19,054 bases of DNA. It comes from DASSHC01 sp035693105 (GTDB lineage: Bacteria; Chloroflexota; Chloroflexia; Thermomicrobiales; Thermomicrobiaceae). This document shows, in pieces, positions 1-7,532 of the stretch; position 1 is the stretch's first letter, and every line of letters starts with the position of its first letter. The notes under the pieces were generated by a model. The model was not told the DNA's origin and did not search any database. It saw only the letters and a program-made list of their open reading frames with translations. Location: the NCBI GenBank assembly GCA_035693105.1, contig DASSHC010000384.1:1-19054 (forward strand). Direction: 5' to 3'. The position numbers and the translations under genes are program-made.

Positions 1-33
1 CAGGAGCAGAACGGCGTCTTCTTCGGGCGCTAG
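1..33 (+). CDS. C-terminal tail of an upstream gene (partial)
   Basis: The first frame reads ten sense codons (QEQNGVFFGR) and ends in TAG at 31-33. A 6-bp hairpin begins two bases after that stop, as expected at a gene end. Ten residues are too few to recognise a family, so only the presence of a gene end is proposed. It could equally be chance, because any frame entering the window must end somewhere. Confidence 0.3.
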   Translation, partial: QEQNGVFFGR

Positions 34-34
34 C

Positions 35-51
35 GGTCGTGGCGTACGACC
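35..51 (+). terminator. small hairpin after the left-edge stop codon
   Basis: GGTCGT and ACGACC form a perfect 6-bp stem around the 5-base loop GGCGT, directly after the TAG at 31-33. There is no T-tract, so this is not a classical intrinsic terminator. It could be a weak terminator or a 3' end stabiliser. Confidence 0.25.
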
Positions 52-71
52 AGGATGGGACGTAGAACAAG

Positions 72-187
72 ACGGATCCCTCGACTGCGCTCGGGATGAC
101 AGGGAGAAAGCGGGGCCTATCGGACGAGGCGAATCGTCGTCAGCCCCAACTTGACCCTGTCATCCCGAGGGCAGTCGAGGGATCCGT
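72..187. repeat. 33-base inverted repeat element (MITE-like or REP-like)
   Basis: Positions 72-104 and the reverse complement of 155-187 are identical at 32 of 33 bases; the one mismatch lies at the middle of the arm (GCG against GCC). The arms are separated by 50 bases. Each arm contains GGATCCCTCGACTGC followed by CTCGGGATGACAGGG. Near-perfect long arms with an unrelated loop suggest a small mobile or dispersed palindromic element. No transposase lies next to it. If transcribed, it would fold into a very stable hairpin. Confidence 0.7.
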
Positions 188-276
188 GCCGCACGCCGCA
201 ATCAACATACTCGATGAGCACAACTCCCTCCCCGCCGCTGACCCGTTTTCGTCGCTGCCCGAACAACAGCGCAAGC

Positions 277-307
277 AGCGAACTCATTTTTCGTAGCGAA
301 CTTGACA
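277..307 (+). promoter_or_regulatory. candidate promoter/operator of the BTAD regulator
   Basis: A perfect TTGACA lies at 302-307. Two copies of AGCGAACT, 18 bases apart (277-284 and 295-302), run up to it, and the second overlaps its first base. GCGAAC is also the core of the repeat found before the oxidoreductase gene, which hints at autoregulation. The -10 box is poor: the best candidate at 17-base spacing is CAAGAT (325-330), with only three matches. The promoter is therefore tentative. Confidence 0.3.
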
Positions 308-407
308 GTCAGCGGACCTGCCATCAAGATACGAATACGCACGCACGCAGGCAAACCCGCGCTCCGCGCCGGGTCCGGCTGACGGCGGGCTTGGACGGGA
401 GGGCAAG

Positions 408-3400
408 ATGTCGAGCCTCCACGTCAAGCTGCTGGGAGCGTTCTCCCTGAACGACGGCGACATTCCGCTCGCGAGCGTCGCGACGCCGCGCCTCCAGTCC
501 CTGCTCGCCTACTTGATCCTGCACCGCGATGCTCCCCAGCCACGCCAGCGTCTCGCCTACCTCTTCTGGCCCGATTCGACCGAGCAGCAGGCCCGCACCA
601 ATCTGCGCCGTGAGCTCCACCATCTGCGCCAGGCACTGCCCCAGGCGGATCGCGTGCTGTCGATCCAGTTGAGTACGCTCCAATGGCTGGCGGATTCAGC
701 CGGGACGGTCGATGTGGTCGAGTTCGAGGATGCGCTGGCCGCGGCGAGCCAGGCCGCGGAATCGTCCGATCGTGAACGCCTGCGCGCGTCGCTGGAGCGC
801 GCGGTCGCGGGTTACCACGGCGCGCTGCTGCCGGATTGCTACGACGACTGGATCAGTGCCGAACGTGACCGGCTGCACGACCTCGCCCGGTACGCACAGG
901 GGCAACTGATCGCGCTGCTCGAAGAGGAGCGCGACTACGCCGCCGCCGTCCGCGTCGCCGAGCGCTTGCTCGATCACGATCCGCTCGACGAGGCGGCCTG
1001 CCGCACCGTCATGCGGCTCCGCGCGCTCACCGGCCAACGCACGGCGGCGCTACGCGCCTACCGCGCCTATGCCGCGCGCCTGGCGCGTGAGCTTGACCTG
1101 GAGCCGGAATCTGACACCCGAGCCCTGTACGAGCAGTTGCGCTCCGTCGATCTTCCCGGGGCGCCCGGCGCCCAGGAAGCGGCCGCCATTCCGCTGGTTG
1201 GTCGCGTCGCCGAGTGGCGCCAACTGATGACCGCCTGGCGGCACGCCACCGAAGCGCGCGGCGAGCTGACGCTCATCGCGGGGGAGGCGGGTATCGGGAA
1301 GAGCCGCCTGGCGGAGGAGCTCCGCGTCTGGCTGGCTCGACAGGGTGTCGCCACAGCCGCCGCTCGCTCGTACGCCGCCGAAGGCGAGCACGTCTACGGC
1401 CCGGTGGTCGAGTGGCTCCGCAGTCCAGCGCTGCGGCAGGCGCTGGTGGATCTGGACACTGCCTGGCTCTCGGAACTCGCCCGGCTGATTCCCGAGCTGC
1501 TGGTCGAGCGCCCCGACCTGCCGCGCCCCGAGCAGGTGTCCCCAGGCGCGGAGCGGCGCCGCCTCGCCGAAGCCCTGGCGCGCGCCTTCCGCGCCCTGGG
1601 GCGGCCGCTGCTCCTGGTGCTCGACGATCTGCAGTGGACTGATGCCGAGTCCATCGAATGGCTCGGCTACCTCTTCCATCATGAGCCGCGCATGCCGCTG
1701 CTGGTCGTCGGCTCGGTGCGGCCGGAAGAGGTCGGTCCCGCTCACCCGCTCGCCGCGCTCATCCGGGATCTGCAGCGCTCCGAGCAGATCAGGCGCATCG
1801 AGCTGGGAGCGCTCGACCGCCGTGAGACGACGCAGCTGGCGGACCAGGTGGCGGGCCGCGCGCTCGACCCGGATCTGGCGGGCCGCGTTCACCGTGAGAC
1901 CGAAGGCAATCCGCTCTTTATCGTGGAAGCGGTGCGGGCGGGCCTGACGGAGGCGAGCGGCCACCCGGCGAGCGAGCCGGGCAATCTCCCGCCAAAGGTT
2001 TCCGCCGTGATCGCCGCGCGCCTGGTCCAGCTCTCGCCGGCCGCGCGTGAGCTCGCCGGCCTCGCCGCCACGATTGGCCGCGCTTTCAGCCTGACCGTAT
2101 TGCTCGAGGCCAGCCCGCTCGACGACGAAACAGTCGTGCGGGCGCTCGACGAGCTGTGCGCGCGCCACCTGGTGCGCGAGCGCGGCGCGGAGCGCTACGA
2201 CTTCAGCCACGACAAGCTGCGCGAGGTCGCCTATGCCGAGCTCAGCGCGGCCCGGCGGCAATTGCTCCATCGCCGTGTGGCCCAGGCGCTTGAGTCCAGC
2301 CATGCCCCGGATCTTGAATCGGTCAGCGCGCAGCTTGCGGCCCACTATAAGCTGGGCGGCCTGCGCGAGGAGGCGATCCGGTTCTACGAGATAGCGGGGG
2401 AGAGTTCACTGCGCCTCTCCGCCTATCAGGACGGCATCACCCACGTCCGGCAAGCGCTGGAGCTACTCGCGACACTGCCCGCGACCCACGAGCGCGCGCG
2501 CCGGGAGGCCAGGCTGCAGACCGGGCTGGGCGTAGCGCTGATGGCGACCAAAGGCTGGCCCACGGATGAGGTGGGCGAGGCGTACGGCCGCGCGCAAGCG
2601 TTGTACCAGCGGGAAGGCGAGCAGGCAGAACACTTCCAGTTGTTCTGGGGCCTGTGGGGCTTCTATGTCGTCCGAGGAGACTTGTCGGCGGCGCGCGAGA
2701 TTGGTGAGCAGGCGCTGGCGATCGCCACGGCAAGGGCCGACCGCGATCAGCTCTTGGTGGCCCACTTGCACCTCGGAACCAGCCTCTATCATCTTGGCGC
2801 GATCGCCGCCGGGCGGGAGCATCTGGAGCAGGCCATCGCGCTCTATGATCCCGCACAGCATGGAGCTCATGCCTTGCTCTTCGGACCGGACCTCGGGGTC
2901 TTTAGCCTGGCGTATCTGTCCCATGTCCTGTGGCACCAGGGATTTCCAGATCAGGCCATCGCGCGCAGCCGGGAGAGCCTGCGTATCGCCCGCGAGCGCG
3001 ACCACCCCTATAGCCTGGCGATTGCCCTGGACTACGCCGCGATGCTGGCGCAGTTCCGCCGCGAGCGACCGGCGGCGCGCGAGCTGGCGGACGCGGCGAT
3101 CGAGCTCTGCGAACAACGCGAGTTCGCCTATTACCTGGCCTGGACCACGATCCTCCGTGGCTGGTCGCTGACCGGCGAGCGGGACATCACGTTGGGGCAA
3201 GCGGAGATGCGCCGGGGCCTAACCGCCCTGCGGGCGATGGGCGCCGGGCTGCGGCAGACCTACTATCTGGCGCTCCTGGCCGAGTCCCACCTGGAAGCCG
3301 GCCAGCCGGACCAGGGGATGATGATCCTCGCCGAGGCCTGGGCCTGTCTGCGCGCCAATAAGGAGCGCTATTGGGAGCCGGAATTGCACCGGTTGCAGGC

Positions 3401-3659
3401 CGAGCTGCGCCTGGCGCAGGGTGCGTCCGAGCCGGAGGTCGAGGAGCAGTTGCAGCGCGCGATCGCGGTCGCTCGCGGCCGGCACGCCAGCAGCCTGGAG
3501 CTGCGCGCCACCATGAGCCTGAGCCGATTCTGGCGCCGGCAGGGCCGGGGCGAGGAGGCGCGTGGTCTCCTCGGCGAGGTCTACGGAAGCTTCTCCGAGG
3601 GATTCGACACCGTGGAGCTGCGAGACGCCGCCGCGTTCCTGGACCAGCCTGGCTCGTAG
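408..3659 (+). CDS. BTAD/SARP-type transcriptional regulator with AAA ATPase and TPR domains
   Basis: This 1083-residue protein is a large multidomain activator. Residues 1-90 form an OmpR/SARP-type winged helix (starting SSLHVKLLGAFSL, with LLAYLILHRDAP and NLRRELHHLRQAL). Residues 95-245 are the helical BTAD domain. An AAA_16/STAND-type ATPase follows, with Walker A GEAGIGKS at 292-299 and Walker B LLLVLDD at 401-407, then the typical QW(T)D. The rest, from about 620, is TPR-like helical repeat. ATG 408 is preceded by GGGAGGG at good spacing. Such proteins usually activate nearby genes when the ATPase/TPR part senses a signal. The next gene downstream, with a SARP-like repeat before it, is the obvious target. 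Family assignment is firm; the signal is unknown. Confidence 0.9.
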   Translation: MSSLHVKLLGAFSLNDGDIPLASVATPRLQSLLAYLILHRDAPQPRQRLAYLFWPDSTEQQARTNLRRELHHLRQALPQADRVLSIQLSTLQWLADSAGTVDVVEFEDALAAASQAAESSDRERLRASLERAVAGYHGALLPDCYDDWISAERDRLHDLARYAQGQLIALLEEERDYAAAVRVAERLLDHDPLDEAACRTVMRLRALTGQRTAALRAYRAYAARLARELDLEPESDTRALYEQLRSVDLPGAPGAQEAAAIPLVGRVAEWRQLMTAWRHATEARGELTLIAGEAGIGKSRLAEELRVWLARQGVATAAARSYAAEGEHVYGPVVEWLRSPALRQALVDLDTAWLSELARLIPELLVERPDLPRPEQVSPGAERRRLAEALARAFRALGRPLLLVLDDLQWTDAESIEWLGYLFHHEPRMPLLVVGSVRPEEVGPAHPLAALIRDLQRSEQIRRIELGALDRRETTQLADQVAGRALDPDLAGRVHRETEGNPLFIVEAVRAGLTEASGHPASEPGNLPPKVSAVIAARLVQLSPAARELAGLAATIGRAFSLTVLLEASPLDDETVVRALDELCARHLVRERGAERYDFSHDKLREVAYAELSAARRQLLHRRVAQALESSHAPDLESVSAQLAAHYKLGGLREEAIRFYEIAGESSLRLSAYQDGITHVRQALELLATLPATHERARREARLQTGLGVALMATKGWPTDEVGEAYGRAQALYQREGEQAEHFQLFWGLWGFYVVRGDLSAAREIGEQALAIATARADRDQLLVAHLHLGTSLYHLGAIAAGREHLEQAIALYDPAQHGAHALLFGPDLGVFSLAYLSHVLWHQGFPDQAIARSRESLRIARERDHPYSLAIALDYAAMLAQFRRERPAARELADAAIELCEQREFAYYLAWTTILRGWSLTGERDITLGQAEMRRGLTALRAMGAGLRQTYYLALLAESHLEAGQPDQGMMILAEAWACLRANKERYWEPELHRLQAELRLAQGASEPEVEEQLQRAIAVARGRHASSLELRATMSLSRFWRRQGRGEEARGLLGEVYGSFSEGFDTVELRDAAAFLDQPGS

Positions 3660-3689
3660 CCACCTCCACGCACGCCCCAGCGTTCCGTC

Positions 3690-3702
3690 ATCCACCGTGG
3701 AT
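3690..3702. repeat. short palindrome in the regulator-oxidoreductase gap
   Basis: ATCCAC and GTGGAT face each other across one base (C3696). Just downstream, GTTCGC (3703-3708) and GCGAAC (3712-3717) form a second 6-base dyad with a 3-base spacer. Such closely packed dyads in an intergenic gap are operator-like, but neither matches a site I know. Confidence 0.3.
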
Positions 3703-3711
3703 GTTCGCGCG

Positions 3712-3757
3712 GCGAACGCTGGAGCGAACGCTTTGCGAACGCTCTCCCAGCTATCGT
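3712..3757 (+). promoter_or_regulatory. SARP/BTAD-like direct repeats with a -10 box
   Basis: GCGAACGCT occurs three times, starting at 3712, 3724 and 3735, so the steps are 12 and 11 bases, about one helical turn. Read as heptamers GAACGCT, the last two are separated by exactly 4 bases, and 8 bases lie between the last one (ending 3743) and TATCGT (3752-3757, four matches to TATAAT). SARP activators such as those of Streptomyces pathways are known to bind heptamers at this spacing, overlapping the -35 region and about 8 bases before the -10. An inverted copy of the core, AGCGTTC, lies at 3679-3685, and a degenerate copy (CCGAACATT) starts at 3758. The repeats are seen directly; the binding role is inferred. 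Confidence 0.55.
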
Positions 3758-3770
3758 CCGAACATTCGGA
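3757..3770. repeat. dyad at the predicted transcription start
   Basis: TCCGAA and TTCGGA form a perfect 6-base inverted repeat with a 2-base centre, just after the TATCGT box and over the expected start of transcription. That is where a repressor would block initiation. No regulator is assigned to it. Confidence 0.35.
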
Positions 3771-3835
3771 GTCGTTTTGGCGGGCGCCAGGCCCCTTCGG
3801 TGGGCTACCCCGCCTCCAGACAAGGGAGGAACATC

Positions 3836-5257
3836 GTGGCGACTCGACCGTCAACCGCGACGAACTGGCAGGCCCCGGTCCTGGATGCGGCGGCCGTCGC
3901 CGCCTTTCGCGCGCAGCTTCGTGGGCCGCTCATCTCCCCGCAAGACGCGGACTACGAGGAGGCGCGTCGCGCCTACAACGCCATGATCGACCGCTACCCG
4001 CTCCTCATCGCACGCGCCGTCGACGTGGCCGACGTCATCGCTGCCGTCAACTTCGCCCGCGACCAGGGCCTGCCGCTGGCTATCCGCGGAGGCGGCCACA
4101 ACGTCGCCGGACTGGGTTCCGTGGATGACGGTCTGCTGCTCGACCTCTCCTCGATGAAGGGCATCCATGTCGATCCCGTGACGCGCACCGCCCGCGTCGC
4201 AGGAGGCTGCACTTGGGGCGAGGTCGATCACGCCACCCACGCCTTCGGCCTGGCCGTCCCAAGCGGCATCATCTCCACCACCGGCGTCGCGGGCCTCACG
4301 CTCGGCGGCGGCTCGGGGCACCTCACCCGCAAGTACGGTCTGACGATCGACAACCTGCTATCGGTCGACATGGTGCTGGCCGACGGCCGCGCCATCACCG
4401 CCAGCGACGATGTCAACGCGGATCTCTTCTGGGCCATCCGGGGCGGTGGCGGCAACTTCGGCGTGGTCACCTCCTTCCTCTTCCAAGCGCATCCCGTGGA
4501 CACGGTCATCGCCGGGCCGACTCTGTGGCCGCTGGAGCAGGCAGCGGACGCCATGCGCTTCTATCGTGACTTCATGGCGGGGGCCCCGGAGGACCTCAAT
4601 GGCGCCTTCGCGTTCCTCATCGTGCCGCCCGCCCCGCCCTTCCCCGAAGCGCTGCAGCTCAAGACGATGTGCGGCGTCATCTGGTGCTACACCGGGCCGG
4701 CTGAGCAGGCCGAGGCGGTGTTCGCGCCGGTGCGCGCGTTTGGACCGCCCGCTCTCGATGGCGTCCACGCCCTGCCCTATCCGGCGCTCCAGGGCGCGTT
4801 CGACGCGCTCTACCCGCCGGGACTACAGCACTACTGGAAGGCCGACTTCGTCAGGGAGTTGCCTGACGAGGCAATCGCCCAGCATGTCGCACACGGCGCC
4901 ACGGTCCCCACGATCCAGTCCACCATGCACCTCTACCCGATCGACGGCGCGGCGCACCGCCGGGGCGAGGACGACACCGCGTATAGCTATCGCGATGCCC
5001 GCTGGTCGCAGGTGATCGTGGGGGCAAGCCCCAAACCCGAGGACGCCCAGATGGTGAAGGATTGGGCCGTCGACTACTGGAACGCGACGCATCCCTACTC
5101 CGCCGGGGGCGCTTACGTCAACTTCATGATGGAGGAGGGCCAGGATCGGATCAGGGCCACCTATCGCGACAACTACGAGCGCCTCGTCGCGATCAAGCGC
5201 GCCTACGATCCCACGAATCTTTTCCACGTCAACCAGAACATCAACCCGAACCGCTGA
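3836..5257 (+). CDS. FAD-binding oxidoreductase, berberine-bridge-enzyme type
   Basis: This 473-residue flavoenzyme belongs to the PCMH/FAD_binding_4 plus BBE family, which oxidises alcohols, sugars, alkaloids or amines and passes electrons to oxygen. RGGGHN at 84-89 holds the histidine (H88) that normally carries covalent FAD. GVAGLTLGGGSG follows at about 150. The end reads YDPTNLFHVNQNINP, the usual BBE tail. Members with two covalent links have a cysteine in a GxCPT motif; here the matching stretch is GIIST with isoleucine 146, so a single link is expected. The start is GTG 3836, preceded by AGGGAGGA (3823-3830). The frame stays open upstream into the regulator gene, but that part is not protein-like. 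The substrate is unknown. The regulator upstream probably controls it. Confidence 0.88.
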   Translation: MATRPSTATNWQAPVLDAAAVAAFRAQLRGPLISPQDADYEEARRAYNAMIDRYPLLIARAVDVADVIAAVNFARDQGLPLAIRGGGHNVAGLGSVDDGLLLDLSSMKGIHVDPVTRTARVAGGCTWGEVDHATHAFGLAVPSGIISTTGVAGLTLGGGSGHLTRKYGLTIDNLLSVDMVLADGRAITASDDVNADLFWAIRGGGGNFGVVTSFLFQAHPVDTVIAGPTLWPLEQAADAMRFYRDFMAGAPEDLNGAFAFLIVPPAPPFPEALQLKTMCGVIWCYTGPAEQAEAVFAPVRAFGPPALDGVHALPYPALQGAFDALYPPGLQHYWKADFVRELPDEAIAQHVAHGATVPTIQSTMHLYPIDGAAHRRGEDDTAYSYRDARWSQVIVGASPKPEDAQMVKDWAVDYWNATHPYSAGGAYVNFMMEEGQDRIRATYRDNYERLVAIKRAYDPTNLFHVNQNINPNR

Positions 5258-5266
5258 CGGCGAGCG

Positions 5267-5299
5267 GCGCGGCTCGGCGGGCCGACCGCTGGGCCGCGC
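5267..5299. terminator. candidate bidirectional hairpin between convergent genes
   Basis: GCGCGGC (5267-5273) pairs with GCCGCGC (5293-5299). Inside, TCGG and CCGA form a second small stem. It lies in the 89-base gap between the oxidoreductase and prs, whose 3' ends face each other. No T-tract follows on either strand, so it is a weak terminator candidate. Confidence 0.3.
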
Positions 5300-5346
5300 G
5301 AGTCACTATTCACTATGCAGGGAGATGATGCAGTGTCCGGGACGTC

Positions 5347-6318
5347 TCAAACCGTCGGGCGGCCGATGGAGCGGTAGGCGCTGCTGACGCTGGCGCCGGT
5401 GTGGATGCGCTGGATCGCGTCGCCCAGCAGCGAGGCCACCGAGAGCACCGCGATCTTGTCCATCATCTTGTCGGGCGGGATCGGGATGGTATTGGTTGTC
5501 ACCAGCTCGCGGATCGGGCTGAGCGCCAGGCGCTCGATCGCCGGGCCACTGAGGACCGGGTGGGTGCAGGCGGCGTAGACCGCCGTCGCCCCGTTGTCCA
5601 GGCAGACCTGGGCCGCCTGGGTGATCGAGCCCGCGGTGTCGATCTCATCGTCGATCAGCACGGCATCGCTCCCGGCGACCGAGCCGATCAGATTCAGCAC
5701 CTCGGTCTGATCGGCATTTCCCAGGCGGCGCTTCTCGATGATCGCCAGCGAGGCGTTCAGTTCCTCGGCGAAGTTGCGCGCCCGCTTGGTGTTGCCCAGA
5801 TCCGGCGAGACGACGACCGGGTTCGACAGCCCCTTCTCGCGGAAGTGCTGCGCCAAAATCCCCATGGCGGTCATCTCGTCCACCGGAATATTGAAAAAGC
5901 CCTGGATCTGGCCGGCATGGAGATCGACCGTCAGCACCCGGTCGGCGCCGGCGACGGTGATCAGGTCGGCGATCAGGCGCGCGGTGATCGGCACGCGCGG
6001 CTGGTCCTTCTTGTCGGTGCGGCCATAGGCGTAGTAGGGAATCACGGCGGTGATACGCCCGGCCGAGGCGCGCTTGAGCGTGTCGAGGATGATCAACAGC
6101 TCCATGATGTGGTGGTTGACCGGATAGCTGAGCGACTGGATCACGAAGACATCGTTCTCGCGCACGCTCTCGCCGATGCGCACGAAGATATTGTCGTTGC
6201 TGAAGGTGAAGACCTCGATGCGGCCGGGCGGCAGGTCGATGTAGGAGCAAACCTCGCGGGTCAGCTCCGGGTTCGAATTGCCGCTGAAGATGGTCAGCTC
6301 GTCATACAGGCCGCTCAT
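5347..6318 (-). CDS. prs: Ribose-phosphate pyrophosphokinase (PRPP synthetase)
   Basis: At 323 residues this is full length for the enzyme that makes PRPP from ribose 5-phosphate and ATP, for nucleotide, histidine and tryptophan synthesis. Visible motifs are the PRPP loop VLIDDEIDTAGS (220-231), DLHAGQIQGFF with H134 (132-142), and EKRR (195-198), which supplies the lysine and arginine of the flexible catalytic loop. The ATP-site motif, usually FGYARQDRK, here reads YAYGRTDKKDQPR (95-107), a clear variant that keeps Arg and Asp. The ATG at 6318 lies inside the end of rnc, so the genes overlap by 17 bases, which suggests coupled translation. It is the last gene of the operon. Confidence 0.95.
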   Translation of the reverse strand: MSGLYDELTIFSGNSNPELTREVCSYIDLPPGRIEVFTFSNDNIFVRIGESVRENDVFVIQSLSYPVNHHIMELLIILDTLKRASAGRITAVIPYYAYGRTDKKDQPRVPITARLIADLITVAGADRVLTVDLHAGQIQGFFNIPVDEMTAMGILAQHFREKGLSNPVVVSPDLGNTKRARNFAEELNASLAIIEKRRLGNADQTEVLNLIGSVAGSDAVLIDDEIDTAGSITQAAQVCLDNGATAVYAACTHPVLSGPAIERLALSPIRELVTTNTIPIPPDKMMDKIAVLSVASLLGDAIQRIHTGASVSSAYRSIGRPTV

Positions 6319-7072
6319 CGGTCGGGATGATTCCTTCCTCGCCCAGCGCGATCAAGGCGCTCTTGGCCGCCAACTGCTGTGCCACCCGCTTGCTGTTGCC
6401 GCTCCCGTTGCCGATCGCGCGCCCGTTGAGCAGCACCTCGACCGTGAACGTGCGCTCGTGAGCCGGTCCCTCCACCGCCACGGTGCGATAGGCCGGCGTG
6501 ACCCGCTCACGCTCCTGGATCAGCTCCTGCAGGCGGCCCTTGTAGTTGGTCTCCTGCCCGGCTCTGATGATGCGCTCGGCGTCGGCTTTGAGCAAGCCCC
6601 AGAGAAAGCGCCGGGTGGCGCGAATGCCCCGGTCGAGAAAAATCGCGGCCAGCGCCGCCTCGAAGGCGCCGGCCAGAACGCGGTTGGGGATGTCGCCGTC
6701 GCTCTGCTCGCCCCGCCCGAGGTAGAGGAGCGCGTCGAGGCCGAAGCGGCGCGCCCAGCCGGCCAGCGTCTCGGTGCGCACCAGCGCCGTACGATAGGCG
6801 GTCAGCTCGCCCTCCGGCAGGCGCGGGTAGCGCTTGTAGAGGTACTCGGCGGTCAGCATACCGAGCACCGAGTCGCCCAGGAACTCCAGCCGCTCGTTCG
6901 GCTCGCGGATCTCCGCCGCCGCGCCGTGCTCGTTGAGATAGGAGCGATGGATCAGCGCGAGGCGCAGCAGGCCGCGATCGCGAAAGGCGATGCCGAGGTT
7001 GGCCTCGGCCTGGTCCAGGCGAGGCTCCGGATCGAGCCCGCCCTTCGGACGCGGATCGGGTGCGACGGCCAT
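6302..7072 (-). CDS. rnc: Ribonuclease III
   Basis: This 256-residue enzyme cuts double-stranded RNA in rRNA maturation and mRNA turnover. The signature NERLEFLGDS gives metal-binding E63 and D67. The second acidic pair sits in LAGAFEA: E138 is present, but the aspartate three residues earlier (D107 in Aquifex, D114 in E. coli) is glycine 135. The C-terminal third (from about TNYKGRLQELIQ) is a double-stranded RNA-binding domain ending in SKRVAQQLAAKSALIAL. The start is ATG 7072, whose first base is also the last base of the upstream TGA stop. The frame stays open further upstream, but that stretch overlaps the preceding gene and is low-complexity. prs follows with a 17-base overlap. Confidence 0.93.
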   Translation of the reverse strand: MAVAPDPRPKGGLDPEPRLDQAEANLGIAFRDRGLLRLALIHRSYLNEHGAAAEIREPNERLEFLGDSVLGMLTAEYLYKRYPRLPEGELTAYRTALVRTETLAGWARRFGLDALLYLGRGEQSDGDIPNRVLAGAFEAALAAIFLDRGIRATRRFLWGLLKADAERIIRAGQETNYKGRLQELIQERERVTPAYRTVAVEGPAHERTFTVEVLLNGRAIGNGSGNSKRVAQQLAAKSALIALGEEGIIPTDERPV

Positions 7073-7506
7073 CACTGCCCGAGGAGCGTGTCGAGGTTGA
7101 CGTGCGCCTCCGCCGCGACCGCCGCCAGACGCTTCCAGTCGATCGCGATGGTGTACACGTAGTGCATCGGCACGATCTCGCGCGTGGTCGAGTCGGCCAG
7201 ATCGGCGCCGACCAGGAAGTGGACCAGCGCGTCGGCCATGCGGTTCTCCTCGGGCACGCGGTCGTCGAGCGAGATGGCGTTGCCGCCCGCCCGGCGCGCG
7301 GCGATCGCGCGCAGCAGGCCGTCGCGGAAGGCGGCGGCCATCGACTCGGCGCGGCGCTCCTCGGCCGCGATCGTGTTGCGTTCGCTCGCCACCAGCGTCG
7401 TGTCCGGCTCTTCGGCCGCGGCGTCGCGCTCGACTTCCTTGGCTCGTGCCCGCCCGGTGTAGTGCTGGGCGATATATTTCAGCAATCGGTCCAGATCGTC
7501 CGGCAC
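7072..7506 (-). CDS. Unrecognised 144-residue protein upstream of rnc
   Basis: I do not recognise a family. The protein starts with GTG 7506 after a GAGG-type ribosome site and ends in TGA sharing one base with the rnc ATG. Residues 1-65 are charged and likely helical (PDDLDRLLKYIAQHYTG, then an E/A/R-rich stretch). The second half is more globular, with REIVPMHYVYTIAIDWKRLAAVA. There is no signal peptide, membrane segment or metal motif. Tight coupling to rnc argues that it is real and made with it, perhaps as a partner in RNA metabolism, but that is only context. Confidence 0.7.
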   Translation of the reverse strand: MPDDLDRLLKYIAQHYTGRARAKEVERDAAAEEPDTTLVASERNTIAAEERRAESMAAAFRDGLLRAIAARRAGGNAISLDDRVPEENRMADALVHFLVGADLADSTTREIVPMHYVYTIAIDWKRLAAVAAEAHVNLDTLLGQ

Positions 7507-7532
7507 GCTCGTTCCTCGCCTTACCTCGACCC

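Larger units (their letters stand above)
34..407. other. 374-base non-coding leader region before the BTAD regulator
   Basis: No convincing gene was found here: the open frames are short, overlap one another and lack plausible start signals. The stretch holds a small hairpin (35-51), a long inverted repeat (72-187), two AGCGAACT direct repeats (277-284 and 295-302) and a TTGACA box (302-307). A Shine-Dalgarno sequence, GGGAGGG at about 397-403, serves the next gene. Its A/T content rises around 281-335, as expected near a promoter. Confidence 0.6.

Noticed and set aside
1050..2345. 431-codon open frame opposite the BTAD regulator
   Set aside because: The opposite strand has clear Walker motifs and a ribosome site; this frame has no recognisable motif.
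3371..3835. 155-codon upstream extension of the oxidoreductase
   Set aside because: It lies partly inside the regulator gene and has no family similarity; a strong ribosome site supports GTG 3836.
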